Shown piece by piece: positions 24,563 to 33,925 of a stretch of DNA of 55,212 nucleotides. The notes beneath the pieces were generated by a model, which saw only the letters and a list, made by a program, of their open reading frames with translations, made no database searches and had not been told where the DNA came from. Source of the DNA: Blautia sp. (lineage in GTDB: Bacteria; Bacillota; Clostridia; Lachnospirales; Lachnospiraceae); the NCBI GenBank assembly GCA_022769545.1, contig JALEJS010000039.1, forward strand, positions 1 to 55,212, in the 5' to 3' direction. Every line of letters starts with the position of its first letter. Position 1 is the first letter of the stretch. The position numbers were made by a program, and so were the translations under genes.

Positions 24563-25444
24563 ATGATAAAGTACCTTGCAGGTCCGGTGATCGGGGCACT
24601 CATCGGGTATTGTACGAACTATATTGCAGTAAAAATGCTGTTTTATCCCAAAAAAGAAATCCGGCTGTTCGGACACAGACTGCCGTTTACACCGGGAGCG
24701 ATCCCGAAAGGAAAGGAACGTCTGGCAAAAGCGGTCGGGGCGGTTGTTGGAAACACGCTGATCACAAAGGAGGATGTGGAAAACAGGCTGCAGTCGGAAG
24801 CGGTGGGAAAAGAGATTGCCGGATTTCTGTGTGAGGGGATGGAGACGCCTGTGCGGCAGGGAATCCTGGAGCTGACAAAGGTTCCGGAGGAGGAATATGC
24901 CGAAAAGAAGAAGCTTCTGGCCGGCCGGCTCAGCGAAATGATTGCAGATGCACTGGGAAAGGCGGACCTGACAGGGCTGATTACCGAGAAGGGTACCGCA
25001 GTGATTAAGGAAAAGCTCAAAGGAACCATGTTCAGCATGTTTCTGTCGGATGATCTGATCGCGTCGGTGGCAGGCCCCGTGGGAGCTGAGATTCAGACGA
25101 TGCTGTCAGAGCATGGAGCAGAGTATATACAGCCGGAGGTGGAAGAAAAACTGGAAGCACTGGAGGAAGAATCGCTGCTGGGGCTTCTGGAGCAGGCAGA
25201 AATTCAGAGACGTGATATGGAGGAACTGGCGGAATCGGTTTGTAACAGACTGCTTCACCGCGGAATCGACCGGCTATTTGCGGTTCTGGATATTCAGAAG
25301 ATGGTGGAAGACAAGATTCGTGAGATGAGCGTGGATGAACTGGAGAATCTGGTATTTACCGTTATGAAAAAAGAGCTGAATACGATCGTGAATCTTGGTG
25401 CGGTCATCGGACTGCTTCTGGGACTTCTGAATAACATACTGTAA
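24563..25444 (+). CDS. DUF445 family membrane-associated protein
   Basis: 293 residues from ATG 24563 (GGAGG eight bases upstream; the open frame extends further up without a site). The N-terminus KYLAGPVIGALIGYCTNYIAVKMLFYPKKE and HRLPFTPGAIPKGKERLAKAVG are hallmarks of DUF445 (YheB-like). A membrane helix lies at each end (4-20 and 270-292) with a long helical, acidic middle. Function is not established. It starts 134 bases after the thioesterase; a 7-bp inverted repeat at 24469-24500 lies between. Confidence 0.85.
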   Translation: MIKYLAGPVIGALIGYCTNYIAVKMLFYPKKEIRLFGHRLPFTPGAIPKGKERLAKAVGAVVGNTLITKEDVENRLQSEAVGKEIAGFLCEGMETPVRQGILELTKVPEEEYAEKKKLLAGRLSEMIADALGKADLTGLITEKGTAVIKEKLKGTMFSMFLSDDLIASVAGPVGAEIQTMLSEHGAEYIQPEVEEKLEALEEESLLGLLEQAEIQRRDMEELAESVCNRLLHRGIDRLFAVLDIQKMVEDKIREMSVDELENLVFTVMKKELNTIVNLGAVIGLLLGLLNNIL

Positions 25445-25461
25445 TGCAGGGGGAAACAAAA

Positions 25462-26676
25462 ATGAATATAAAGAAGCAGACAGGACTTTTGTATCTGTAC
25501 GAAGCGCTGATCTGCTTTCGGATGGTGGATGTGGTCTGGGTTCTGTTTCTGCTGGACCGGGGATATTCTCTGACGCAGGTAGGGATTGCAGAAGGGATTT
25601 ATCATGTCACGAGTATGATCTGTGAGGTACCGAGCGGTATGGCGGCAGATCTGTTTGGCCGGAAGCGCAGCCTTGTACTGTCGGGAATTGCCGGTATGGT
25701 GTCCGGAGTTCTGATGTCTCTGGACGGATTTATCGGATGGATTTATCTTGGAATGATTTTTTCTGCGCTGAGTCTGAATCTGATTTCGGGAACGGATGAA
25801 GCGCTCACCTATGACAGTCTGCTGGAGGCCGGGTGTGAAGGAGAATTTAAGAGGGTGAAATCCGGAATGAGTGTGCTGGGAAGGGTGTTCAGCGCCCTTT
25901 CCTGTACGCTCAGCCCGGTGGCGATTGCGCTGGGATACCGGTATACATACTGGCTCACCGTGGTTGTGAACGGCTGTGGGATTCTGACCGTGCTGGGACT
26001 GAAGGAACCGGTCGTTACGGAAACGCAGAAAGAGCGGACAGAGTACAGCTTTCGGAAGACAGGCACCCGTATGAAGAACCATATCCGGGAAACGTTTGTG
26101 TTTATTATGCGGCATCCGCGGACAATGGCAAAGGTGTTTGCAGGAGCAGCGGCAGCATGCCCCTGCTATCTGACGATGATGTATCTGCAGGAGCATCTGG
26201 TAAGCTGCGGATGGCCAAAAAGCTGGATCGGAATTCCCATGCTGCTGATCCCGCTGTCAGGAGCCTTCGGAGCATGGCTGGCCGGAAAATGTCATGGAAG
26301 GCTCTTCTATACGATGCTGGTGTGCGGAATCCTGGGAGGAGTGGGAACCTGTCTCGCCGGAAGTCTTCTGCTGGGTGTCTCTGTGGCAGGTGCCTGTGTG
26401 GTGCGGATCTGTGAAGGCTTCTCCGAAATTATGGTCAGTGAAAATGTAAACCGTGACTTTACCAGCGATCAGAGGGCCACGCTGGTGAGTGTGGATTCGC
26501 TGTTCTATTCGGTGCTGATGGTCATCGCAAGTCCGGTGACAGGATATCTGGGCTCCCACTATTCGATGCAGCTGATGTTCGGGGTTCTGGGAGGCGTGAT
26601 GCTGGTGTCAGCGGTGCTGCTGGGGATTTTGTATCGCTGGCGGCAGGCAGTTCTGTCTTCGCCATTCCTTCGGTGA
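25462..26676 (+). CDS. MFS transporter
   Basis: 404 residues with about 12 membrane helices. The loop after helix 2 has SGMAADLFGRKRSLVLSG, the major facilitator motif A (G-x-x-x-D-x-x-G-R-K/R). Sequence resembles the drug/metabolite efflux group often annotated as MFS transporters in Clostridia; substrate unknown. ATG 25462 has AGGGGG eight bases upstream. The last 69 bases overlap, in antisense, the end of the convergent AraC gene. Confidence 0.88.
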   Translation: MNIKKQTGLLYLYEALICFRMVDVVWVLFLLDRGYSLTQVGIAEGIYHVTSMICEVPSGMAADLFGRKRSLVLSGIAGMVSGVLMSLDGFIGWIYLGMIFSALSLNLISGTDEALTYDSLLEAGCEGEFKRVKSGMSVLGRVFSALSCTLSPVAIALGYRYTYWLTVVVNGCGILTVLGLKEPVVTETQKERTEYSFRKTGTRMKNHIRETFVFIMRHPRTMAKVFAGAAAACPCYLTMMYLQEHLVSCGWPKSWIGIPMLLIPLSGAFGAWLAGKCHGRLFYTMLVCGILGGVGTCLAGSLLLGVSVAGACVVRICEGFSEIMVSENVNRDFTSDQRATLVSVDSLFYSVLMVIASPVTGYLGSHYSMQLMFGVLGGVMLVSAVLLGILYRWRQAVLSSPFLR

Positions 26677-27486
26677 GACGCCATAGATTTTTTTAAATGC
26701 CCGGGAAAAATGAAGCTGGTCCCGATAGCCGACGGCACTGCTGATGTCTCCGATGGACAGACGCGTCAGCTTTAAAAGCTCGGTGGCCTTTATCATGCGG
26801 TAGGTAAGAAGAAACTCCTGAGGAGTCTTGCCTACCGCTTTTTTGAATATTTTACCGAAATAACTTCGGTTCAGTCCGCAGAAGGCAGCGATATCTTCTA
26901 CAGAGATGTCGTTCTGAAAGTTCTGCTCCACAAAAGTAGTTGCTTCTTTCAGGTAAAAGTCCTGCAGCTTGCTGCTCTGCTTCGGAACCATGGATACAGA
27001 GGAACGGGTCAGGTAATCCAGAAAGAGATACAGATGTCCGATGAGGTGAAGGGGGGAGGCATCCTTGTGCTGGATAATATACATCATTTCTTTCTGCAGC
27101 TCTTCCTGCAGATCCTTTGAACGGGCATGATAAACCGGATGGCTTCTGGAAAATCCGGCGATTTCCAGAGCTTCCTTCACGCGCAGTCCGTCAAACTCCA
27201 GCCATATATATTCCCAGGGAAGCCTGGGATCTGCAGTGTAGGTTGTGATCTGATTTGGAAAGATCATAAATCCCTGCCGGCTCTTGATCTGATATTCGTG
27301 GGTTTCCTTCTTGGAATCTTCTGCCTGGAGCGTCCCTGTTCCGGACAGAACATAGTGAAACAGATAATGGTTTCTTGCGGCCGGGCCAAAAGAGTGTAAG
27401 GGGGTACATTTTTCCCAGCCGTACTGATACAGCCCGAGATCTACAAACGTCTCATTTGGAAAAATAGAAAAAATCCAGTTTTGCAT
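26608..27486 (-). CDS. AraC-family regulator of the alpha-galactoside locus
   Basis: 292 residues. N-terminal AraC-type sugar-sensing cupin (residues 20-140: HYLFHYVLSGTGTLQAED, GFMIFPNQITTYTAD, YIWLEFDGL). C-terminal double helix-turn-helix (185-285: ISVEDIAAFCGLNRSYFGKIFKK, ISSAVGYRDQLHFSRAFKKIYGVSPKEWR). It resembles MsmR/RafR activators, which switch on raffinose-type sugar operons on binding the sugar. It is divergent from the binding-protein gene with a 219-base shared region. Start at 27486 has AGGAGA upstream. The 3' end overlaps the MFS gene by 69 bases. Confidence 0.88.
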   Translation of the reverse strand: MQNWIFSIFPNETFVDLGLYQYGWEKCTPLHSFGPAARNHYLFHYVLSGTGTLQAEDSKKETHEYQIKSRQGFMIFPNQITTYTADPRLPWEYIWLEFDGLRVKEALEIAGFSRSHPVYHARSKDLQEELQKEMMYIIQHKDASPLHLIGHLYLFLDYLTRSSVSMVPKQSSKLQDFYLKEATTFVEQNFQNDISVEDIAAFCGLNRSYFGKIFKKAVGKTPQEFLLTYRMIKATELLKLTRLSIGDISSAVGYRDQLHFSRAFKKIYGVSPKEWRRQNCLPPAIQNPQQHR

Positions 27487-27570
27487 AAAATTCTCCTGAA
27501 TACGTAAAAATGAGGATAAAGGGTTTCTGTTTGAACTGATTATATCCTGAAATATGCCAAAATGCTATTT

Positions 27571-27660
27571 CAAATATGAAAATAACAGAAAAAATCGCAT
27601 TTTGATATAAAACATGAAAAATATAGCCATTTATGGGACGCATAAAGACATGATATAGTG
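27571..27660 (+). promoter_or_regulatory. Likely control region of the alpha-galactoside operon
   Basis: Two similar A/T-rich sites, ATGAAAATA (27576-27584) and ATGAAAAATA (27614-27623), lie 38 bases apart, and a -10-like GATATAGT is near 27652-27659 without a good -35. This fits a weak promoter activated by the divergent AraC protein. Pattern seen by eye only. Confidence 0.4.
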
Positions 27661-27705
27661 ATGATAGCTTCAAAAAATACATTTTTTAAAAGGAAAGGAG
27701 AAAAA

Positions 27706-28983
27706 ATGGAGAAGAGGAAACAGCTTTTTTGCACGCTTCTGGTACCGGTTCTGTCTTCCTGTGCCATACTTACAGCCTGCGGCAGCAAAGGGGCAGAGGA
27801 TGGCAAGACCGTCATCGAGCTTGTTCAGTACAAACCGGAAGCAGTCAGCGTATTTGAGGCTCTGGAGGAGGAGTTTAATGCCACACATGATGACATTGAA
27901 CTGAAAATTGAATCGCCAAATGATGCAATGACGATCATGAAAACCAGATTCATCCGGGAGGAATATCCGGATATTCTGGGAATCGGCGGAGATGTGAACT
28001 TTTCCGGATTTGTGGATGCGGGGATCCTGGCGGATGTGTCCGGTTATGAGGGGCTTTCGTCTGTCAAACAGGCATATATTGATATGCTGGACAATCTGGA
28101 ATATGTGCCCACGGAAGGAACCTACGGTGTCCCGTATGTGGCAAATGCAGCCGGAATCCTGTATAACCGTGACATGTTCCGGGAACACGGATGGGAGATT
28201 CCCGAAACCTGGGATGAACTGCTGGCTCTCTGCGAACAGATCAAATCCGAAGGAATCCAGCCTCTGTATTTCGGATTTAAAGATACGTGGACCTGTCTGG
28301 CACCATGGAATGCGCTGGCGGTCGACCTGGCGGATGCAGATATCTGCCGTCAGGTGAATGCCGGAACGGCAAATTTTTCAGAAGCATACCGGGAGGCCGC
28401 CGAAAAAATGCTGGAACTGGTACAGTACAGTCAGGACAGTCCCATGGCATATGGATATAATGATGCGTGTACCGCCTTTGCCAATGGAGAATCGGCGATG
28501 TATACGATCGGAAGCTATGCGGTGCCGCAGATCAAGTCGGTAAATCCGGAGATGAATATTGATTCTTTTGTAATGCCGGGGTGTGACAGTGCAGAGGACA
28601 ACATCCTGAACTCCGGAATTGATTTGGTGTTCTGTGTAACAGAGCAGTGTGAGAATAAGGAAGCCGCCTACGAGGTGCTGGATTTCCTTCTGGAGCATGA
28701 AAATATTCAGTTTTATCTGGATGAGCAGAATGCGGTTCCCTGTAAGAATGAGACGTTCAGTCTGGCTCCGGAGGTTGACGGTATGAAAACATATATCGAA
28801 GAAGGAAGAATGGCCGATTACCAGGACCACTATTATCCGGCGGAAATGTCTGTGGATGCGCAGATTCAGACCTTCCTCATCAACCAGGATGTGGATGCGT
28901 TCCTGGAGAAATTCGATAAGGACTGGCTGCGCTATAATCGGGACATCATCCGAAAGGTCGAAAAATACGAAGCCGGACATTAG
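27706..28983 (+). CDS. Sugar ABC transporter substrate-binding lipoprotein
   Basis: 425 residues from ATG 27706 (AAAGGAG upstream; an earlier in-frame ATG at 27658 lacks a site). A lipoprotein signal ends in LTAC, so the Cys at about residue 25 should be lipidated. The mature part is a family 1 solute-binding protein (ELVQYKPEAVSVFEALEEEFNATH, YGVPYVANAAGILYNRDMF, NGESAMYTIGSYAVPQI). With the downstream permeases and GH36 enzyme it should bind raffinose, melibiose or similar alpha-galactosides. No ATPase gene is in the operon; a shared MsmK-type ATPase encoded elsewhere is expected. Confidence 0.92.
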   Translation: MEKRKQLFCTLLVPVLSSCAILTACGSKGAEDGKTVIELVQYKPEAVSVFEALEEEFNATHDDIELKIESPNDAMTIMKTRFIREEYPDILGIGGDVNFSGFVDAGILADVSGYEGLSSVKQAYIDMLDNLEYVPTEGTYGVPYVANAAGILYNRDMFREHGWEIPETWDELLALCEQIKSEGIQPLYFGFKDTWTCLAPWNALAVDLADADICRQVNAGTANFSEAYREAAEKMLELVQYSQDSPMAYGYNDACTAFANGESAMYTIGSYAVPQIKSVNPEMNIDSFVMPGCDSAEDNILNSGIDLVFCVTEQCENKEAAYEVLDFLLEHENIQFYLDEQNAVPCKNETFSLAPEVDGMKTYIEEGRMADYQDHYYPAEMSVDAQIQTFLINQDVDAFLEKFDKDWLRYNRDIIRKVEKYEAGH

Positions 28984-29007
28984 GCCCTGGCTGGAAAGGG
29001 AGACAAA

Positions 29008-29880
29008 ATGAACAAGAAAAAAATAAATAATCAGCAGCGCACATTTTTGCTGATGACTATTCCGGTATTAATACTGTTTTTCTGCTTTAATACGCTGCCG
29101 CTGATCAAAGGTGTGATTTACAGCTTTACGAATTTTAAGGGCTACGGTGATTTTGAATGGGTCGGCCTGAGGAATTACATAGATCTGTTTGGCGATGCCC
29201 GTGTGGGAAAATCCTATTTGTTTACGTTTAAGCTTGCCCTTGCATCAACCATCGTGGTGAATATCGTCAGTCTGGTTCTGGCTTTGGGACTGAACAGCAA
29301 GATCAAATTCAAAAGTGCCATGAGAGGACTTTATTTTGTTCCGAATATTCTGGGTGCGCTGGTAGTGGGTTATATTTTCAATTACTTTTTTACATACATT
29401 CTTCCGGCATTTTCCAAAATGCTGGGCGGAAGCGGGAACAGTATGCTGGCCAGCACAAAATGGGCGTGGGTAGCGATCATGATTGTGTGTGCATGGCAGT
29501 CGGTGGCTATGAATACCATCATCTATATTTCCGGACTGCAGACGGTACCGGAGGATGTGTATGAGGCGGGATCGATCGACGGTGCCACAGGCTGGGCGAA
29601 GTTTAAGAATCTGACTCTGCCGCTGATTCTTCCGTTTGTAACGATTAACATGGTACTCTGTATGAAAAATTTCCTGATGGTATTTGATCAGATTATGGCA
29701 TTGACCAAGGGCGGTCCGGCGCAGAGTACAGAATCCATTTCCTATCTGATCTATAACAACGGTATGTCCGGCGGTCAGTTTGGATTCCAGAGTGCGAATG
29801 CGGTCATCTTCTTTATTATGATTGTTGCGATTTCGGTAGGTCAGATGACATTTATGAATAAGAAGGAGGAACAGCTGTAA
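29008..29880 (+). CDS. Sugar ABC transporter permease (MsmF-like)
   Basis: 290 residues with six membrane helices. The EAA loop reads VYEAGSIDGATGWAKFKNLTLPLILP. Inner-membrane subunit of a carbohydrate uptake (CUT1) system with the preceding binding protein. GGAAAGGGAG precedes the ATG. It overlaps the next permease by one base (TAATG). Confidence 0.93.
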   Translation: MNKKKINNQQRTFLLMTIPVLILFFCFNTLPLIKGVIYSFTNFKGYGDFEWVGLRNYIDLFGDARVGKSYLFTFKLALASTIVVNIVSLVLALGLNSKIKFKSAMRGLYFVPNILGALVVGYIFNYFFTYILPAFSKMLGGSGNSMLASTKWAWVAIMIVCAWQSVAMNTIIYISGLQTVPEDVYEAGSIDGATGWAKFKNLTLPLILPFVTINMVLCMKNFLMVFDQIMALTKGGPAQSTESISYLIYNNGMSGGQFGFQSANAVIFFIMIVAISVGQMTFMNKKEEQL

Positions 29881-30725
29881 TGAAAACAAAAGTAAAAGAA
29901 AAAGTAAACTGGCCGATTACTGTCCTTCTGATCATTCTGGCGGTAATTACCATTGTTTTTCCTCTTTATATGACGGTCATGATCGCATTTAAGCAGCCCA
30001 GTGAAATGACCAACAGCATTGCGGGAATTCTGTCTTTTCCGAAGCAGTGGAGCTTTTCAAACTTTGCGGAGGCAATGCGTGTGACAGATTTCTGGCGCTC
30101 TTTGTTTAACAGTGTGAAGATTACACTGATCACAGTTGTGATTTCCATTCTCCTGCACTCCATGGTGGGATATGCCATCGGGAGAAATAAAGCGAAAAGT
30201 AAATTTTATAATTTCTCATATTTGTATATTGTCAGCGGTATGTTTGTGCCGTTCGCAATTCTGATGATGCCTCTGGTAAAACAGACAGCGGAATGGCATA
30301 TTGCGAATGTTGTCGGTGTAATTATCTGTTATGTGGTTTTCTATATGCCTATGAATGTGTTATTATATTCCGGATACCTGACCAACATTCCGGTTGCCCT
30401 GGAGGAAGCGGCAAGAGTAGACGGTGCCAGTACATGGAAAACCTACTGGAGTATTATCTTCCCGATTATGAAGCCTATGCATGCAACCGTGGCTGTCCTG
30501 ACAGCACTGGGTACCTGGAATGATGTCATGACACCTCTGGTCATCATGTCCGGAAGCGGAGCAAACACTCTGCCGCTGGCACAGCTGACTTTCCAGACAC
30601 AGTTCGGCACAAATTACAACCTGGCATTTGCATCGTATCTGCTGGCGCTGCTGCCGATTCTTATTTTCTATATTTTCTGTCAGAAACAGATCCTGAATGG
30701 TGTGGTGAACGGAGCAGTAAAATAA
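29880..30725 (+). CDS. Sugar ABC transporter permease (MsmG-like)
   Basis: 281 residues with six membrane helices and the EAA loop LEEAARVDGASTWKTYWSIIFPIMKP. Second permease of the CUT1 importer. Translation is coupled to the first permease by the TAATG overlap, with AAGGAGGAACAG as ribosome site inside that gene. The GH36 enzyme starts 23 bases later. Confidence 0.93.
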   Translation: MKTKVKEKVNWPITVLLIILAVITIVFPLYMTVMIAFKQPSEMTNSIAGILSFPKQWSFSNFAEAMRVTDFWRSLFNSVKITLITVVISILLHSMVGYAIGRNKAKSKFYNFSYLYIVSGMFVPFAILMMPLVKQTAEWHIANVVGVIICYVVFYMPMNVLLYSGYLTNIPVALEEAARVDGASTWKTYWSIIFPIMKPMHATVAVLTALGTWNDVMTPLVIMSGSGANTLPLAQLTFQTQFGTNYNLAFASYLLALLPILIFYIFCQKQILNGVVNGAVK

Positions 30726-30748
30726 TAAAGATATAAAGGAGCTGTACA

Positions 30749-32929
30749 ATGGCAATTATTTTTGATGACAAAACGAATACATTTACACTTCATACAGAAC
30801 GGACTACATACCAGATGCAGACAGACCCGTATGGGTTTCTCCTTCACCTGTATTACGGAAGAAGAACCGACGGTGTGATGGATTATCTCCTGACTTTTGC
30901 TGATCGGGGATTTTCCGGAAATCCTTATGATACGGGGAATGACAGAGCGTATTCCATGGACGCGCTGCCGCAGGAATATCCCTGCCGCGGCAGTGGCGAT
31001 TTTCGCAATCCTGCCATAGAAGTGGTGAATGAGGACGGCTCCTATGGCTGTGATCTGAGATATCAATCGCATATAATCCGGGACGGGAAATACGGACTGG
31101 AGGGTCTTCCGGCTGTTTACGCACAGAAGGAAGAAGCGCAGACGCTGGAAATTCTTCTGGAAGATCCGGTCAGCGGGCTGCAGGTATGCCTGCTGTACGG
31201 AGTCCTTCCGGAACTGGATGTAATCACCAGGTCAGTCCGGGTGCGGAATGCGGGAACACAGAAGGTTCGTCTTCTGAAGGTCCAGAGTGCCTGTCTGGAT
31301 TTCCTGACGGGAAAATATGACTGCATCAGCTTTTACGGACGTCATGCCATGGAGCGCCAGTATCAGCGGGTTCCGCTGCTGCATGGAGACTTCCGGATTG
31401 GGAGCAGAAGGGGAACGTCCAGTCATCAGTACAATCCGATGATGATTCTGACAGAACCGGACACGACAGAGGATTTTGGGACATGCTATGCGTTGTCTTT
31501 TGTGTACAGCGGAGGATTTCAGTGTGATGCCGGAATGGATCAGTACAATCAGACACGTGTGCTGATGGGGCTTTCACAGGAGCAGTTTTCCTGGCCGCTG
31601 AAGCCGGGAGAAGAATTTACAGCTCCGGAGGTGATCCTGAGCTGCAGCAGAGACGGACTGGGAAGACTCTCACAGAATCTGCACAGCTGCATCCGTCGCC
31701 ATGTCTGCCGGGGAATCTGGAAGGAAGCCGTTCGCCCTGTCCTTCTGAACAGTTGGGAGGCCGCGTATTTTGACTTTGACGGTGAAAAGATCCTGTGTCT
31801 GGCAGAGGAGGCAGCCGCGCTGGGAGTGGAAATGCTGGTTATGGACGACGGCTGGTTTGGAAAACGGGATGATGACAACAGCGGTCTGGGAGACTGGTTT
31901 GTAAATGAACAGAAGCTGGGGGAACCGTTGGGAAAACTGATTGAAAAAATCAACGGTCTGGGACTGAAATTCGGCATCTGGTTTGAGCCGGAATGCGTGA
32001 ATGAGGACAGCAATCTGTATCGGGAGCATCCGGACTGGGCGCTGACAGTGCCCGGAAGAAAGCCGGTGCGGGGAAGAAATCAGCTTGTTCTGGATTTTTC
32101 CAGAAAAGAAGTGGTGGACCATATTTTTGAACAGCTTTGTAATGTCCTGGATCAGGGCAACATTGAATATATCAAATGGGATATGAACCGCAGCCTGACG
32201 GATGTGTTTTCCCGCTGCGGGGAGGATCAGGGTACGGTGAGCCATCGCTATGTTCTGGGAGTCTATGATTTTCTGGAACGTCTGATCGCAAGGTACCCCA
32301 AACTTTTCATAGAGGGATGCTCCGGCGGAGGCGGTCGGTTTGACGCGGGAATGCTGTACTATACGCCGCAGATCTGGTGCAGCGACAACACGGATGCACT
32401 GGACCGGATTAAAATTCAGTATGGAACATCCTTTGGATATCCGGTATCGGCAGTCGGTTCTCATGTGTCTGCGGTTCCCAACCATCAGACCGGAAGAGTG
32501 ACGCCGCTGAAGACCAGAGAGGTAGTGGCCATGGCCGGTACCTTCGGTTATGAGCTGGATCTTCTGAAGCTGTCCGAAGAGGAGAAAGCGGAGGTGCGAA
32601 GGCAGATTCAGGATTACAAGCATTATGCACCACTGATCAGCAATGGCCGGTATTATCGCCTGACAAATCCTTTTGTGGATGAAATCGGGGCGTGGGAGTT
32701 TGTCTCCGGGGACGGACGGGAGGTCCTTGCCTGCGCGGTAATGCAGGAAATTCACGGAAATATGACGGCAGGCTATCTTCGTCTGAAAGGGCTGACATCC
32801 GGTAAAAAATATGAGGATCTACAGAGCGGAAAAATTTATGACGGAGATGCTCTGATGGAAGTGGGACTTCCGCTTCCGCTGGAAACCGGGGCTTACCAGG
32901 CGTACCGGTACTATTTCCGGCAGGTTTGA
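30749..32929 (+). CDS. Alpha-galactosidase, glycoside hydrolase family 36
   Basis: 726 residues, normal for a bacterial GH36 retaining alpha-galactosidase. The catalytic nucleophile is D478 in YIKWDMNR; the acid/base is D546 in CSDNTDALDR. The N-terminal beta-sandwich, the (beta/alpha)8 barrel beginning near VLLNSWEAAYFDF, and a C-terminal beta domain are all recognisable. No signal peptide, so imported oligosaccharides (melibiose, raffinose, stachyose) are cut in the cytosol to galactose. Last gene of the operon, under the AraC regulator. Confidence 0.95.
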   Translation: MAIIFDDKTNTFTLHTERTTYQMQTDPYGFLLHLYYGRRTDGVMDYLLTFADRGFSGNPYDTGNDRAYSMDALPQEYPCRGSGDFRNPAIEVVNEDGSYGCDLRYQSHIIRDGKYGLEGLPAVYAQKEEAQTLEILLEDPVSGLQVCLLYGVLPELDVITRSVRVRNAGTQKVRLLKVQSACLDFLTGKYDCISFYGRHAMERQYQRVPLLHGDFRIGSRRGTSSHQYNPMMILTEPDTTEDFGTCYALSFVYSGGFQCDAGMDQYNQTRVLMGLSQEQFSWPLKPGEEFTAPEVILSCSRDGLGRLSQNLHSCIRRHVCRGIWKEAVRPVLLNSWEAAYFDFDGEKILCLAEEAAALGVEMLVMDDGWFGKRDDDNSGLGDWFVNEQKLGEPLGKLIEKINGLGLKFGIWFEPECVNEDSNLYREHPDWALTVPGRKPVRGRNQLVLDFSRKEVVDHIFEQLCNVLDQGNIEYIKWDMNRSLTDVFSRCGEDQGTVSHRYVLGVYDFLERLIARYPKLFIEGCSGGGGRFDAGMLYYTPQIWCSDNTDALDRIKIQYGTSFGYPVSAVGSHVSAVPNHQTGRVTPLKTREVVAMAGTFGYELDLLKLSEEEKAEVRRQIQDYKHYAPLISNGRYYRLTNPFVDEIGAWEFVSGDGREVLACAVMQEIHGNMTAGYLRLKGLTSGKKYEDLQSGKIYDGDALMEVGLPLPLETGAYQAYRYYFRQV

Positions 32930-33017
32930 CAGAAGGCCATTTCCGGTGAGGTGCTGCTGGATGTGGCGCGTGCCATGAAGTAACAAAAACACAGCAGAAT
33001 CAACAAAAAAATGCACG

Positions 33018-33050
33018 AAATGGAGGCTTCCTCATGGAAACCTCCATTTT
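33018..33050 (+). terminator. Terminator of the alpha-galactoside operon
   Basis: AAATGGAGG (33018-33026) pairs with CCTCCATTT (33041-33049), with TTCC/GGAA inside and a TCAT loop; TTTAT tail. Confidence 0.85.
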
Positions 33051-33072
33051 ATATGGGAATAGCCGTCTTTGC

Positions 33073-33101
33073 TTGACAGTAATTGCGTTTTTGAGTATAA
33101 T
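33073..33101 (+). promoter_or_regulatory. Consensus promoter of the polysaccharide export cluster
   Basis: TTGACA (33073-33078), 17-base spacer, TATAAT (33096-33101): a perfect sigma-A match, 41 bases before the ABC-2 permease start. Confidence 0.92.
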
Positions 33102-33141
33102 ATGATAATTGTAAATCCGGGAAAAGGGAGTAAAAATACGA

Positions 33142-33924
33142 ATGGAACGCTTTATCAGAGATGTGAAACGTTATTTCACGTACACGAAATATTCGGCAAA
33201 ATCCGACCTGAAAAATGAAGTCGCAAGTTCCTATCTGAACTGGCTCTGGTGGATCCTGGATCCTCTGCTGTTCATGATGGTGTATACATTCATTTCTGTG
33301 ATCGTATTCCGCAGCAAAAAAGAGTATTTTGCGCTTTTTGTGTTTGTGGGTCTGACGCTCTGGAATTTCTTTAATAAGACGGTTCTGGGCAGCGTGAAGC
33401 TGGTCCGGAATAATCAGGCAGTGGTCTCAAAAGTATATATTCCCAAATATATGCTGATACTTCAGAAGGTAATGGTAAATGGCTTTAAAATGATGGTGTC
33501 CTTTGGTCTGATCGTGATTATGATGGCCATATACAGGGTTCCCATCACGGTTAATGTACTGTACATCATTCCCATACTGATCGTTCTGACGCTGTTTACG
33601 TTTGGAGTCAGCTGCTTTATGCTCCATTTTGGCGTCTTTATCGATGACCTCCACAATGTCATGCAGGTTGTTCTGCGGCTGATGTTTTATATGACCGGTA
33701 TCTTCTATTCCATCGGCGACAGACTGGAGGATCCGTACCGGACAATTCTTCTGAAATGTAATCCTGTATCAAATCTGATTGAATCAGCCAGACTGTGTCT
33801 GCTTTATTCGTCGGTGCCGTACAGAAAGCTGATGCTGTTCTGGGGTGTGGTCTCCGTTGTGATATGTATATTGGGTATCCGGATAATCTATAAATATGAG
33901 AACAGTTATGTAAAGGTGATGTAA
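33142..33924 (+). CDS. ABC-2 type polysaccharide/teichoic acid export permease
   Basis: 260 residues with six membrane helices. YLNWLWWILDPLLFMMVYTFISVIVF near the start and the TagG/Wzm-type helices after it mark an ABC-2 permease that exports lipid-linked polymers. It works with the ATPase encoded one base downstream. GGGAG upstream of the ATG serves as ribosome site. First gene behind a perfect promoter. Confidence 0.92.
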   Translation: MERFIRDVKRYFTYTKYSAKSDLKNEVASSYLNWLWWILDPLLFMMVYTFISVIVFRSKKEYFALFVFVGLTLWNFFNKTVLGSVKLVRNNQAVVSKVYIPKYMLILQKVMVNGFKMMVSFGLIVIMMAIYRVPITVNVLYIIPILIVLTLFTFGVSCFMLHFGVFIDDLHNVMQVVLRLMFYMTGIFYSIGDRLEDPYRTILLKCNPVSNLIESARLCLLYSSVPYRKLMLFWGVVSVVICILGIRIIYKYENSYVKVM

Positions 33925-33925
33925 T

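Noticed and set aside
32927..32983. An in-frame 17-codon extension after the alpha-galactosidase TGA (second stop 32981-32983), possible readthrough
   Set aside because: GH36 relatives end near the TGA and there is no readthrough signal; the extension is likely chance.
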